From: an uncultured Pelagibacteraceae bacterium
GTDB lineage: Bacteria > Pseudomonadota > Alphaproteobacteria > Pelagibacterales > Pelagibacteraceae
Assembly: GCA_902599625.1 (NCBI GenBank)
Contig: CACKGF010000003.1
Coordinates: 1-64,000, forward strand
Length of the DNA stretch: 64,000 nt
Reading direction: 5' to 3'
Each line of letters begins with the position of its first letter. Position 1 is the first letter of the stretch. Below are positions 1 through 8,608 of the stretch, in pieces. Both the position numbers and the translations under genes were made by a program. A model generated the notes under the pieces. It had not been told where the DNA came from. It saw only the letters and a program-made list of their open reading frames with translations, and did not search any database.

Positions 1-819
1 AATAGACTTACTGAAATAAGTCATAAGCTAGGTATTAGTGTAACAGATTTTAAAAAGTTACTTAGTAGAGTTCAGAAAGGAGAGAAGGAATCAAGGATTG
101 CAAAAAAAGAGATGGTAGAAGCTAATTTGAGATTAGTAATTTCAATTGCTAAGAAATACACTAATAGAGGATTGCAATTTTTAGATTTAATTCAAGAGGG
201 AAATATTGGTTTAATGAAGGCAGTTGATAAATTTGAATATAGAAGAGGTTATAAATTTTCTACTTATGCAACTTGGTGGATTAGACAAGCAATTACAAGA
301 TCAATTGCTGACCAGGCAAGAACAATTAGAATACCCGTCCATATGATAGAAACTATAAATAAGATTGTCAGAACTCAAAGACTGATTTTGAGCGAGTTTG
401 GTCGCGAAGCAACACCAGAGGAACTTGCAAAAAAACTTAGAATGCCTTTGGAAAAAGTAAGAAAGGTTTTAAAAATTTCAAAAGAACCTGTTTCACTTGA
501 GAAACCAGTTGGAGATGAGGAAGATAGTAGTTTAGGCGATTTTATTGAAGACACAAAAGCATTAGCTCCTCTAGAACAAGCTATCAAATCAAATCTCTCT
601 GAGGCAACTACTAAAATTTTATCAACTTTAACTCCTAGAGAAGAAAGAGTATTAAGGATGAGATTTGGTGTAGGAATGAATACAGATCATACTTTAGAGG
701 AAGTAGGATTACAATTTTCTGTGACAAGAGAGCGTATAAGGCAAATTGAGGCTAAAGCTTTAAGAAAGCTCAAACATCCAAGTAGATCGAAACAACTTAA
801 GAGCTTTTTAGAAAGTTAA
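1..819 (+). CDS. rpoD: RNA polymerase sigma factor RpoD (sigma-70), C-terminal part
   Basis: Partial gene, open at the left edge; about 272 residues are visible in frame from base 1. It is the housekeeping sigma factor that directs RNA polymerase to -10/-35 promoters. Seen: region 2 with [13 protein letters not shown] and the linker [15 protein letters not shown], region 3 around [15 protein letters not shown], and region 4 with [20 protein letters not shown] and the typical C-terminal [10 protein letters not shown]. These are the conserved signatures of primary sigma-70, not of RpoH. The ORF-track start at 112 is an internal Met; the reading frame continues upstream. A glycosyltransferase gene begins 16 bases after its stop. 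Confidence 0.96.
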   Translation, partial: NRLTEISHKLGISVTDFKKLLSRVQKGEKESRIAKKEMVEANLRLVISIAKKYTNRGLQFLDLIQEGNIGLMKAVDKFEYRRGYKFSTYATWWIRQAITRSIADQARTIRIPVHMIETINKIVRTQRLILSEFGREATPEELAKKLRMPLEKVRKVLKISKEPVSLEKPVGDEEDSSLGDFIEDTKALAPLEQAIKSNLSEATTKILSTLTPREERVLRMRFGVGMNTDHTLEEVGLQFSVTRERIRQIEAKALRKLKHPSRSKQLKSFLES

Positions 820-835
820 AATTTTATTTAACTAA

Positions 836-1582
836 ATGGACTTAGTAAGTGTAATAATTCCATACTACAAGAAAAGAAATTTTATTAAAGAGACTATAGT
901 TTCGATCATAAACCAAAGTTATAATTTTTTAGAGATTTTAATTATCTATGACGACACAAATCTTAATGATCTAGAATTTTTACAAGAAATATCAAAAATA
1001 GATAACAGGATTAAAATTATCAACAATTATAAAAGATTAGGAGCTGGCCTTTCGAGAAATAAAGGTATTGAACAATCAAATGGAAAATATATAGCATTTA
1101 TTGATGCTGATGATACTTGGTCACCAAATAAACTTAAGGATCAGATATCATTCATGAAGAAGAACAACTATCAAATATCACATACATCCTATTTTATTAT
1201 TGATGAAAAAAAAAAAATTGTTGGTCAAAGGAAAGCTAGAGATTTACTATCAATTAACGAAATTTTGAAATCTTGTGATATTGGTTTGTCTACAGTAATT
1301 ATTGAAAAAAAAGTAATAATAAAAACTGATACAAAATTTCCACAACTCACTACTAAAGAGGACTTTGTTTTTTGGTTAAAATTAATGAAAAAAAACTACA
1401 AGTTTTATGCCTATGATGGCAACCTTACAAATTGGACAGACTCGAAAAACTCTCTTTCGTCTTCTACAATCCAGAAGTTGTTTGATGGCTTTAAGGTCTA
1501 CAATTATTACATGAATTATAATATGGTAAAATCTATGTATTATTTGATTTGTTTAAGTTTAAATTATATCAAAAAAAAATAA
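836..1582 (+). CDS. Glycosyltransferase family 2
   Basis: Inverting GT-A type glycosyltransferase of about 248 residues, likely adding a sugar to a lipid-linked surface glycan on the cytoplasmic face of the inner membrane. Seen: the N-terminal SVIIPYYKKRNFIKETI typical of GT2, and a DADD metal/nucleotide-binding motif in AFIDADDTW near residue 90. No convincing transmembrane helix. It sits 16 bases after rpoD and one base before the sugar-phosphate transferase gene, so the pair is probably co-transcribed. Donor and acceptor cannot be told from the sequence. Homopolymer-rich, very AT-rich coding fits a polysaccharide island. Confidence 0.9.
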   Translation: MDLVSVIIPYYKKRNFIKETIVSIINQSYNFLEILIIYDDTNLNDLEFLQEISKIDNRIKIINNYKRLGAGLSRNKGIEQSNGKYIAFIDADDTWSPNKLKDQISFMKKNNYQISHTSYFIIDEKKKIVGQRKARDLLSINEILKSCDIGLSTVIIEKKVIIKTDTKFPQLTTKEDFVFWLKLMKKNYKFYAYDGNLTNWTDSKNSLSSSTIQKLFDGFKVYNYYMNYNMVKSMYYLICLSLNYIKKK

Positions 1583-1583
1583 G

Positions 1584-2603
1584 ATGATTTTTTTCGGTGT
1601 TTATTTATTGCTAGTAACACTTCTGTCTTTAATTTTTAAAAAAAAGGGCATATTTTTAAATTATTCTGGAGACATACATCAATCTTTTTCTAACAAAAAA
1701 AACATACCTTTATCTGGTGGTATTTTTGTGCTTATCCCAATAGTTTTTTTTTTAAATGATCTTTTCACAAATTGCTTTATAATTTTAATTTACTTAGTTG
1801 GTTTTTTTTCTGACAGGAAAATTCTTGTTTCACCTAAAAAAAGATTTTTAATACAATGTGTTTTAATTTTATTGTTTGTAGTAATTTTTGATTTTAGAAT
1901 AAACTCATCTAGAATCGAATTATTTGACCTTGCCTTGGATAATAAGATCTTTGCTGTTCTTTTTTCAGCATTTTGTTTATTAATTTTAATCAATGGTAGT
2001 AATTTTGTTGATGGTTTGAATGGATTATTAATTTTTTATACGATTATTGTTTTTTTCATGTTAACCAAATTAAATTTGATAGATAATTCAATAATTTCAA
2101 ATCAGTCAATTAATCTTATTATATTCGTACTTTTGGTACTTTTATTACTAAACATCTTTAATGTTTTAATGCTCGGAGATAGTGGAGCATATTTGCTAGG
2201 TTTTTTTATGGGATTTGTAATAATTAGTTCTCATATAAAAAATACCGATATTTCACCATACTTTTTTATTTCATTGATTTGGTATCCTTGTTTTGAAAAT
2301 TTATTTTCAATTTTAAGGAAATTAAATAGAGAGTTTTCACCCCTAAAACCAGATAGCAAGCATCTTCATCAACTTGTTTTCTTCCTTTTAACAAAAAAAT
2401 TTAACTTAAAATTAATTATTTCTAACAATTTTAGTAGCGCAATAATATGTTTTTTTAATTTTTTAATTATATATATTTCCTCTTTAAATCCGGGAAGCAC
2501 AATTTTTCAAATAAAATTGATAACCACATCAATTATTTTTTATATTGTGAGTTATATGTTTTTGTTTAATTTTTATAAATTAAATTTAACATCTAAAAAA
2601 TAA
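1584..2603 (+). CDS. WecA/MraY-family undecaprenyl-phosphate sugar-1-phosphate transferase
   Basis: Polytopic membrane enzyme (339 residues, around ten hydrophobic segments) of glycosyltransferase family 4 in the MraY/WecA sense. It would transfer a sugar-1-phosphate from a UDP-sugar to undecaprenyl phosphate, starting a lipid-linked glycan. Seen: NGSNFVDGLNGLL and MLGDSGAYLLG, the Asp-containing cytoplasmic loops of this family, and the later histidine motif in DSKHLHQL. Length suits WecA/WbpL-type proteins. Its 3' end overlaps the convergent gene by 18 bases. The sugar (e.g. GlcNAc, QuiNAc, FucNAc) is not determinable here. Confidence 0.88.
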   Translation: MIFFGVYLLLVTLLSLIFKKKGIFLNYSGDIHQSFSNKKNIPLSGGIFVLIPIVFFLNDLFTNCFIILIYLVGFFSDRKILVSPKKRFLIQCVLILLFVVIFDFRINSSRIELFDLALDNKIFAVLFSAFCLLILINGSNFVDGLNGLLIFYTIIVFFMLTKLNLIDNSIISNQSINLIIFVLLVLLLLNIFNVLMLGDSGAYLLGFFMGFVIISSHIKNTDISPYFFISLIWYPCFENLFSILRKLNREFSPLKPDSKHLHQLVFFLLTKKFNLKLIISNNFSSAIICFFNFLIIYISSLNPGSTIFQIKLITTSIIFYIVSYMFLFNFYKLNLTSKK

Positions 2604-3254
2604 TTTTATCATTGAAAATAATATTTTCAGACCGTCTTTAAATGCATTTACTTTTTTTTCCCCTGCAATTCTTGACCTCTCGTATGATTTGTTTGTACAA
2701 ATTTTATAATCAGCTCTTTTAGCTTTTATTGGTAACTCTACACAAAATGAAAAATCTTTTGCAGTTAGATCGAGTTTTTTTGCACATGAGGTTCTAGCCA
2801 TCACATAAGTATAAAGAATATCAGAGATGCTTAATTTAAAAAAAATCTTTCCTAAATAAGTAAAAATATAATTACCTATAAATGTAACAAATGTATCGTC
2901 ATCACTTCCACAATTTTTCTCATATCTAGAGGCAAAAACAAAGTCATATTTATCATCTCTAAGTTTCTTAATCATCACATCTAATTCTTTTGGATCAAAT
3001 GACCCATCGGCATTAAAAATACAAAAAAATTCTGTCTCAACTGTTTCAATTCCTTTTTTTAATGCATCGCCATATCCCTTAGAGTCTTGGAAAATGATCT
3101 TACAATCGTAAGTTTTTATAGCTTCAATAGTAGTTTCATCTGATGCTTCTAATATGATATTTTTCTTAAAATTATACTTTAAAAGCTCATCCAACACTTT
3201 GGGTAAAGACTCTTTCTCATTTTTAGCTGGTATTATTAAAGTAAGATCACTCAT
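2586..3254 (-). CDS. Glycosyltransferase family 2, dolichyl-phosphate-mannose synthase-like
   Basis: GT2 protein of 222 residues resembling DPM1/polyprenyl-phosphate glycosyltransferases. Seen: LTLIIPAKNEKESLPKVL at the N terminus, a GYGDALKKGI stretch and the NADGSFDP acceptor/metal motif near residue 80, which follow the order in DPM-like enzymes. There is no C-terminal GtrA-type membrane domain, although the last residues are hydrophobic. It is the only minus-strand gene in this left island, converging on the WecA-like gene (18-base overlap) and divergent from the membrane protein downstream by 108 bases. The likely role is making a lipid-linked sugar donor; the substrate is unknown. Confidence 0.86.
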   Translation of the reverse strand: MSDLTLIIPAKNEKESLPKVLDELLKYNFKKNIILEASDETTIEAIKTYDCKIIFQDSKGYGDALKKGIETVETEFFCIFNADGSFDPKELDVMIKKLRDDKYDFVFASRYEKNCGSDDDTFVTFIGNYIFTYLGKIFFKLSISDILYTYVMARTSCAKKLDLTAKDFSFCVELPIKAKRADYKICTNKSYERSRIAGEKKVNAFKDGLKILFSMIKLFFRC

Positions 3255-3362
3255 CTAAATTTGAACACATATAATTGATTAAAAATCAAAAACAACAAAA
3301 TTTATTTATTAGAAGAAAGCTTTTTTAATTCAATATAATTATGAATACATTATAAATACTTT

Positions 3363-5048
3363 ATGGTGAGCAATTATATAATATTTTTTATAAGCTACTT
3401 TTTAATAGTCTTATCTGTAGTTGGACACGGTGTTTTAGCAATTAAACTAACAAAAACCAATATATCAACAGAAGAAATAGGGTTTGTTGGTTTGGTTGGT
3501 ATATTTTTCTTAATATTATACTCTTATGTTACCCATTTTTTCGTAAGTCATGGTTATTTACATAATATAATTTTTATTACTATCGGTCTTGTATCAATTT
3601 ATTATTTCAGATCGAAAATTTTAACAAAAAGAAATGTTGTTTTTTTATTTTCAATTTTCTCGATTATTTTTTTAGCTTTTATAATTTTTAAAACTCACGA
3701 TGACTTTGGATACTACCATTTCCCATATAGCTATTACATAAATAAATTTTCAATGATAATTGGAACTGGACCAATTAATCATGGTTTTAGAACTCCTTCA
3801 TCTATTTTTTATTTAAACTCATTATTTTATTTACCGTATTTAGATTATTATCTTTACCATATGGGCGCTGCACTAGTTTTAGGATTTGCAAATATTATTA
3901 TAATTTCGAATATCAAAAAATATTCTGAAAAAAAGGAAAATAATCAGTTTTTTTTTCTTAATTTACTCGCATTCATTCTTATCAACGTTTTTTTTTATCG
4001 ATTAGCAGAGCATGGAACAGACAGATCGGCTCAAATCCTCATATTTTTATTTTTTATTTATATTCTTTCTATACGAGGATATTATGAAAATTTTGATAGT
4101 ATATTACCAAAATTGATAATTTTATTAAGTATAATAATTTCCTTAAAATCTTTTTATGTCCTATACTTTGTTTTTATTATTCCCTTAATCTTCTACATTA
4201 TTAAAGATAATAAAATGCACCTCATTTATAAAATCTTTAAAAGCCCAATATTGTATTTTTCTATTTTAATGGGACTTTGTGTAATTTTAGTTTATTTTTT
4301 CAATACTGGATGCTTATTATACCCAGTGCAACAAACTTGTATAAGTGGAATAGAATGGGGTATTCCAAAATCAGAAGTAAGCACTCTCAACACCCATTAT
4401 CAATGGTGGGCAAAAGCAGGTGGTGGTCCTGGATATACTCATGAAATGGAAAAGAATTTGTATATTAAAAATTTTAACTGGTTATCAAATTGGATTGATA
4501 AATATTTCTTTAATAAAATGACAGATTTTCTTGCGGGCCTTTCATTTATATTAATCTTTTTGATAATTACTTTTAAATCAAAAAAAAAAGATTCAGACAA
4601 TAGAAATTTTAGCTACAATCTTTTATATTATTGTCTAATAATTTTGTTACTTGTAGAATGGTTTTATAATCATCCCTCCCTAAGATACGGAGGCTATATT
4701 ATTTTTGCACTAATATTTTTTATTCCATTATCTCATTTATTATCAAAATATCAAGTTACTAGAAAATTCTCGCTGAAAACTACTATTCTATTAGTCTTTG
4801 TAATTTCAATTTTTATAGGGAGGAACATTGACAGAATTCTTTACGAGCAGAACTTTTATCAAGCTAACTTTGAACGAAATATGTTTTTTTTCACTGATAA
4901 AAAACATTTTAGAATTGACACAAAACTTAAAGATCTTTCAAAAATATATAATAATTGTAATCCCAGTATTAATAAATGTTCAAATAATCAAGACTTTATT
5001 ATTAAAAAAGGTTATGGAAAAATGATTTTAATCAAGATTAGAAATTAG
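3363..5048 (+). CDS. Polytopic membrane protein, probable GT-C or polysaccharide-assembly protein
   Basis: Protein of 561 residues with many hydrophobic segments over most of its length and a hydrophilic C-terminal tail. I do not recognise a named family with certainty. The acidic loop HDDFGYYHFPYSY near residue 117, after the first membrane segments, is reminiscent of GT-C transferases that use lipid-linked sugars, and of large uncharacterised membrane proteins in polysaccharide loci. It lies between glycosyltransferases and GDP-fucose synthesis genes, so a role in glycan transfer or polymerisation is inferred from context only. A Wzy-type polymerase is an alternative. Confidence 0.7.
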   Translation: MVSNYIIFFISYFLIVLSVVGHGVLAIKLTKTNISTEEIGFVGLVGIFFLILYSYVTHFFVSHGYLHNIIFITIGLVSIYYFRSKILTKRNVVFLFSIFSIIFLAFIIFKTHDDFGYYHFPYSYYINKFSMIIGTGPINHGFRTPSSIFYLNSLFYLPYLDYYLYHMGAALVLGFANIIIISNIKKYSEKKENNQFFFLNLLAFILINVFFYRLAEHGTDRSAQILIFLFFIYILSIRGYYENFDSILPKLIILLSIIISLKSFYVLYFVFIIPLIFYIIKDNKMHLIYKIFKSPILYFSILMGLCVILVYFFNTGCLLYPVQQTCISGIEWGIPKSEVSTLNTHYQWWAKAGGGPGYTHEMEKNLYIKNFNWLSNWIDKYFFNKMTDFLAGLSFILIFLIITFKSKKKDSDNRNFSYNLLYYCLIILLLVEWFYNHPSLRYGGYIIFALIFFIPLSHLLSKYQVTRKFSLKTTILLVFVISIFIGRNIDRILYEQNFYQANFERNMFFFTDKKHFRIDTKLKDLSKIYNNCNPSINKCSNNQDFIIKKGYGKMILIKIRN

Positions 5049-5125
5049 ATATTAAATTTGTTCAAATTTTTTTTAGTTAAAAAATAAGTATTAACAAATG
5101 TTTAAAAAGATTATATTAGGTAAAC

Positions 5126-6175
5126 ATGAATAAAAAAATAGCCTTAATTTTTGGTATAACTGGACAGGATGGTTCATATCTTGCAGAATTTTTGTTAAAA
5201 AAAAAATATATTGTTCATGGAGTCAAAAGAAGGTCATCTTCAATTAATACTTCAAGAATTGATCACATCTATCAAGAGCCCAGTCTTAAATCGAGAAATT
5301 TTTTTCTTCATTATGGTGACATAACAGACTCTACATCAGTTTCAAAGATTATTAGGATGATAAAACCACATGAAATTTATAATTTAGCAGCTCAATCACA
5401 TGTCGCTGTATCTTTTGAAGTACCTGAATACACTGCCAATGCTGATGCGCTCGGAGCTCTTAGAATTCTTGAAGCGATTAAATTTCATAAATTAGAGAGA
5501 AAAACAAAATTCTACCAGGCTGGAACATCTGAAATGTTCGGAAAAGTTCAAGACGTACCTCAGACTGAGAAAACAAATTTTTATCCATTAAGCCCATATG
5601 GTGTCGCAAAATTGTATGCACATTGGATAACAAAGAATTACAGAGAGGCGTATAATATTTTTGGATCAAACGGTGTTTTATTTAATCATGAAAGCCCTAG
5701 AAGAGGTGAGACATTTGTAACTAAAAAAATAATAAAAGCCCTTGTAAGAATTAAGATGGGTTTTCAAAAACAATTAGTCTTAGGTAACTTAGACTCGAGA
5801 AGGGACTGGGGGCATGCGAAAGATTATGTAGAGGCTATGTGGAAAATACTTCAACAAAAAAAACCAGACGATTATGTAATAGCAACTGGAAAACAATATA
5901 GTATAAGACAGTTTATTAACTTTGTGGCTAAAAAGTTAAATATGAAAATTTCATGGAAGGGAAAAGGGCTTAACGAAACAGGTTATGATGTTTTGAAAAA
6001 AAAAAATATAATTTTAGTTGATAAAAATTATATAAGACCTTTAGATGTAAATACTCTTTTAGGGAATGCTGCAAAAGCACGAAGAGAGTTGAAATGGAAA
6101 CCCCAAATAAATATTCATAAACTTATTGATGAAATGATTACAGAGGAAATGAATATTTTAGGTAATGATCAATAA
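5126..6175 (+). CDS. gmd: GDP-mannose 4,6-dehydratase
   Basis: Converts GDP-D-mannose to GDP-4-keto-6-deoxy-D-mannose, the first step to GDP-L-fucose and related deoxysugars. Extended short-chain dehydrogenase fold, 349 residues, full length. Seen: nucleotide-binding GITGQDGSYLAEFLLKKKY at the N terminus, KRRSSSINTSRIDHIY typical of Gmd, the YGVAK (YxxxK) catalytic pair near residue 155, and the family signature NHESPRRGETFVTKKI. An AGG lies a few bases before the ATG. It overlaps the fcl gene by 11 bases, so both enzymes are likely translated from one message. Confidence 0.97.
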   Translation: MNKKIALIFGITGQDGSYLAEFLLKKKYIVHGVKRRSSSINTSRIDHIYQEPSLKSRNFFLHYGDITDSTSVSKIIRMIKPHEIYNLAAQSHVAVSFEVPEYTANADALGALRILEAIKFHKLERKTKFYQAGTSEMFGKVQDVPQTEKTNFYPLSPYGVAKLYAHWITKNYREAYNIFGSNGVLFNHESPRRGETFVTKKIIKALVRIKMGFQKQLVLGNLDSRRDWGHAKDYVEAMWKILQQKKPDDYVIATGKQYSIRQFINFVAKKLNMKISWKGKGLNETGYDVLKKKNIILVDKNYIRPLDVNTLLGNAAKARRELKWKPQINIHKLIDEMITEEMNILGNDQ

Positions 6176-7094
6176 AAAAAGCAAAATTTTTGTTGCAGGC
6201 CACAAAGGTATGGTTGGATCTGCAGTTGTTAGAAAATTAAAAGAAAAAGGCTTTTCTAAAATTATATTTGCAGAAAAAAAAAAATTAAATTTACTTGACC
6301 AGAATAAAGTTTTTAAATTTTTAAAAAAAAAAAAACCTGATTTAGTAATTATAGCAGCTGCTAAGGTTGGGGGAATTCAAGCGAATTCTAATTTTAAGCA
6401 AATATTTATTTATGAAAATCTTCAAATTCAAAATAATTTAATTCATGGATCATTTCTTGCAAAAGTAAAGAATCTCGTTTTTTTGGGATCGAGCTGTATT
6501 TATCCCAAATTTTGCAAACAACCAATGAAAGAGAGTTATTTACTTAGTGGTAAATTAGAGGAAACAAATGATGCTTATGCAATAGCTAAAATAGCTGGTA
6601 TAACAATGTGTTATAATTACTCTCTTAAATACAAATTAAATTACCAGTCTTTAATGCCACCAAATTTATTTGGACCTGGTGATAATTATGATTTGAAAAA
6701 TTCTCATTTTTTTCCGGCTCTATTGAAAAAGATTTATTTAGCAAAAATAAAAAGTAAAAAGAAACTTAATGTTTGGGGTACTGGGAAACCCAGAAGAGAA
6801 TTAATGTTTGTTGAGGATTTCGCAGATGCTCTAATTTACTTTATGAATAAAAAAATAAAAGAGCCTTTTATCAATATTGGTGTAGGAAAAGATTTTACTA
6901 TCGAATGGTACGCTAAATACATTATGAAAAAATTAGGGACAAAATTAAAAATTAGTTACGATAAAAATAAATTTGATGGTATGCCAAAAAAATGTCTAGA
7001 TATAAGCCTTGCAAAAAAATATGGCTGGAAACCAAAGAACAACCTAGACTATGGTTTTGATCTTACTTTAAGAGATTTTCTCAAAAATAGATAA
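6165..7094 (+). CDS. fcl: GDP-L-fucose synthase
   Basis: Epimerase/reductase that converts GDP-4-keto-6-deoxymannose to GDP-L-fucose with NADPH. 309 residues, usual length. Seen: Rossmann motif VAGHKGMVGSAVVRKL, AAAKVGGIQAN, a GSSCIYPK segment, the YAIAK (YxxxK) pair near residue 138, and MPPNLFGPGDNYD. Forms a pathway pair with the overlapping upstream gmd. It is the last protein gene before the 5S rRNA, so the polysaccharide block ends here. The activated fucose probably feeds the glycosyltransferases upstream or beyond the window. Confidence 0.95.
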   Translation: MINKKSKIFVAGHKGMVGSAVVRKLKEKGFSKIIFAEKKKLNLLDQNKVFKFLKKKKPDLVIIAAAKVGGIQANSNFKQIFIYENLQIQNNLIHGSFLAKVKNLVFLGSSCIYPKFCKQPMKESYLLSGKLEETNDAYAIAKIAGITMCYNYSLKYKLNYQSLMPPNLFGPGDNYDLKNSHFFPALLKKIYLAKIKSKKKLNVWGTGKPRRELMFVEDFADALIYFMNKKIKEPFINIGVGKDFTIEWYAKYIMKKLGTKLKISYDKNKFDGMPKKCLDISLAKKYGWKPKNNLDYGFDLTLRDFLKNR

Positions 7095-7113
7095 ATTCGA
7101 GTTAAAATTATTA

Positions 7114-7141
7114 TTTACAAGTTATAAATTTAAAGTATAAG
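7114..7141 (+). promoter_or_regulatory. Candidate sigma-70 promoter of the 5S rRNA gene
   Basis: TTTACA at 7114-7119 and TATAAG at 7136-7141 are separated by 16 bases. The -10 element ends 5 bases before the first base of the folded 5S RNA, so the transcript would start almost exactly at the mature 5' end. Only sequence match and spacing support this. Confidence 0.5.
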
Positions 7142-7146
7142 TCTTA

Positions 7147-7263
7147 TGCCTGGTGATTATTGCGAAGGTGTAATACCCGATCCCATTCCGAACTCGGTAG
7201 TCAAGCCCTTCTGCGCCGATGGTACTTTGTCTTAAGACATGGAAGAGTAGGACGTTGCCAGGC
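7147..7263 (+). rRNA. rrf: 5S ribosomal RNA
   Basis: About 117 nt. The 5' GCCTGG pairs with the 3' CCAGGC to close helix I, and the conserved core CCGATCCCATTCCGAACTCG is intact, followed by GCGCCGATGGTA and GGAAGAGTAGG. No 23S or 16S sequence lies next to it: upstream is fcl and downstream is rpmJ, only 9 bases away. In SAR11 genomes the 5S gene is, from memory, separated from 16S-23S by a hypervariable island, which fits this context. A promoter match lies immediately upstream and no terminator is visible downstream. Confidence 0.97.
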
Positions 7264-7272
7264 TAATAAATT

Positions 7273-7398
7273 ATGAAAATAAAAAGCTCCCTTAAATCAT
7301 TAAAAAAAAGAGATCTTAACTCAAAATTAGTTAAGAGAAGAGGAAGAGTTTACATAATCAATAAAAAAAACCCAAAATTTAAAGCAAGACAGAAGTAA
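7273..7398 (+). CDS. rpmJ: 50S ribosomal protein L36 (cysteine-free type)
   Basis: 41-residue gene too short for the ORF track: it begins [14 protein letters not shown] and ends KFKARQK. The [11 protein letters not shown] core and the C-terminal FKARQ are diagnostic of L36. The zinc-ribbon cysteines of canonical L36 are absent, as in the alternative L36 type common in Alphaproteobacteria. The ATG is 9 bases after the end of 5S rRNA; no Shine-Dalgarno sequence is present in that gap. Three bases separate its stop from the next small gene. Confidence 0.93.
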   Translation: MKIKSSLKSLKKRDLNSKLVKRRGRVYIINKKNPKFKARQK

Positions 7399-7401
7399 TT
7401 T

Positions 7402-7512
7402 ATGGATAATGAAAACCATAAAAAAACATGGGATAATTTCACGAAGTTCGTTCTTTGGGGGACAATTTCAGTCATTGTTATTTTAACACTTCTAGCTATT
7501 TTCTTACTATAA
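7402..7512 (+). CDS. aa3-type cytochrome c oxidase subunit IV (small membrane protein)
   Basis: 36-residue protein, not in the ORF track: MDNENHKKTWDNFTKFVLWG followed by one hydrophobic helix to the C terminus. The short polar N terminus with H-x3-TW-x2-F, then a single transmembrane segment, matches the tiny bacterial aa3 oxidase subunit IV family found in Alphaproteobacteria. In that group a gene of this type is often found just before pntAA, as here (5 bases before the next start). Its exact role in the oxidase is not known from sequence. Confidence 0.8.
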   Translation: MDNENHKKTWDNFTKFVLWGTISVIVILTLLAIFLL

Positions 7513-7517
7513 TTTAA

Positions 7518-8606
7518 ATGATAGTAGGTTCCATCATCGAAGATCGAAAAATTGAGAGCAGAGTTGCCCTTACTCCAGAGAATGTAAAAAAATTTCTTGG
7601 AATAGGCTTTAAAGTATTAATAGAAAAAAAATATGCCGAACACATTGGAATAAAAGATGACGAATATGTATCATCAGGTGCGGAAATATCTGAAGATAAA
7701 AAAAAAATTTTGGCTAATTCTAATTTCATAGTCCAATTAAATTTACCTTCTGAAGAAAATTTAAATTCTTTAAAAGAAAATCAAAACTTAATTGGTGTAT
7801 TCAATCCTTACTCAAATAAAGAAATTATTTCTAACTTAACAAAAAAGAAAATCAACGTTTTTTCATTAGAACTTCTTCCAAGAATTACCAGAGCTCAATC
7901 GATGGATATTCTTTCGTCTCAAGCAAACTTAGCTGGATACAAAGCTGTAGTAGAAGCTTTTGCAAACTTTAAAAAAGCAGTTCCAATGATGATGACGGCA
8001 GCAGGAACTATTCCAGCGGCAAAAATTTTAGTTGTAGGTGCAGGTGTTGCAGGATTACAAGCAATTGCAACAGCAAAACGAATGGGTGGTATAGTTTTTG
8101 CAACTGATGTCAGAATGTCATCTAAAGAACAAGTTGAGAGTTTGGGGGGTAAATTTTTGACTGTAGAAGGCGCAGAAAATCTTGAGACTTCTGGTGGATA
8201 CGCTAAAGAAACCTCAGATGAATTTAAAAAAAAACAAGAAGATCTTCTTGCTGAAACATTGAAAAAAATTGATATTGTAATCTGTACAGCATTAATTCCT
8301 GGAAAAAAAGCTCCAGTAATTATTAAAGAAAGTATGATTAAAAATATGCAGTCAGGCTCTGTAATTTATGATTTAGCGGCTGTTCAGGGCGGAAACACTG
8401 CTGTAACCAAAGCTGATGAAGAAGTTGATTTAAATGGAGTTAAAATTATGGGTGAAAAAAATATATTAAACAAACTTCCAGTCTCAGCTTCAAACTTATA
8501 TTCAAAAAATATATTTAATTTCGTATCTAATCTTTATGATAAAGAAAAAAAGAATGTTAATATTAATTTAGAGGATGAAATAATAAAGGAAACATTGGTA
8601 AAGTAA
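7518..8606 (+). CDS. pntAA: Proton-translocating NAD(P) transhydrogenase, alpha subunit part 1
   Basis: Soluble NAD(H)-binding domain I of the transhydrogenase that couples proton entry to hydride transfer from NADH to NADP+. 362 residues. Seen: an AlaDH/PNT-type N terminus (SIIEDRKIESRVALTPENV), the Rossmann motif VVGAGVAGLQAIATAKRMGG near residue 175 with an acidic residue after the second strand (FATDVR), and the MKNMQSGSVIYDLA-like region. The three-gene split pntAA-pntAB-pntB is the alphaproteobacterial arrangement. Gaps to the next genes are 2 bases and a 4-base overlap, indicating one operon. Confidence 0.96.
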   Translation: MIVGSIIEDRKIESRVALTPENVKKFLGIGFKVLIEKKYAEHIGIKDDEYVSSGAEISEDKKKILANSNFIVQLNLPSEENLNSLKENQNLIGVFNPYSNKEIISNLTKKKINVFSLELLPRITRAQSMDILSSQANLAGYKAVVEAFANFKKAVPMMMTAAGTIPAAKILVVGAGVAGLQAIATAKRMGGIVFATDVRMSSKEQVESLGGKFLTVEGAENLETSGGYAKETSDEFKKKQEDLLAETLKKIDIVICTALIPGKKAPVIIKESMIKNMQSGSVIYDLAAVQGGNTAVTKADEEVDLNGVKIMGEKNILNKLPVSASNLYSKNIFNFVSNLYDKEKKNVNINLEDEIIKETLVK

Positions 8607-8608
8607 TT

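Noticed and set aside
375-587. Minus-strand ORF of 70 residues opposite rpoD
   Set aside because: Shadow of the conserved rpoD frame; no start signal and no recognisable protein. The same holds for the other short opposite-strand ORFs in the track.
112-819. Independent short sigma-factor gene starting at 112
   Set aside because: The frame stays open and sigma-like to base 1 ([13 protein letters not shown]), so this is the tail of a longer gene cut by the window edge.
836-7094. Prophage or insertion sequence in the island
   Set aside because: No integrase, transposase, terminal repeats or tRNA-flanked attachment duplication seen.
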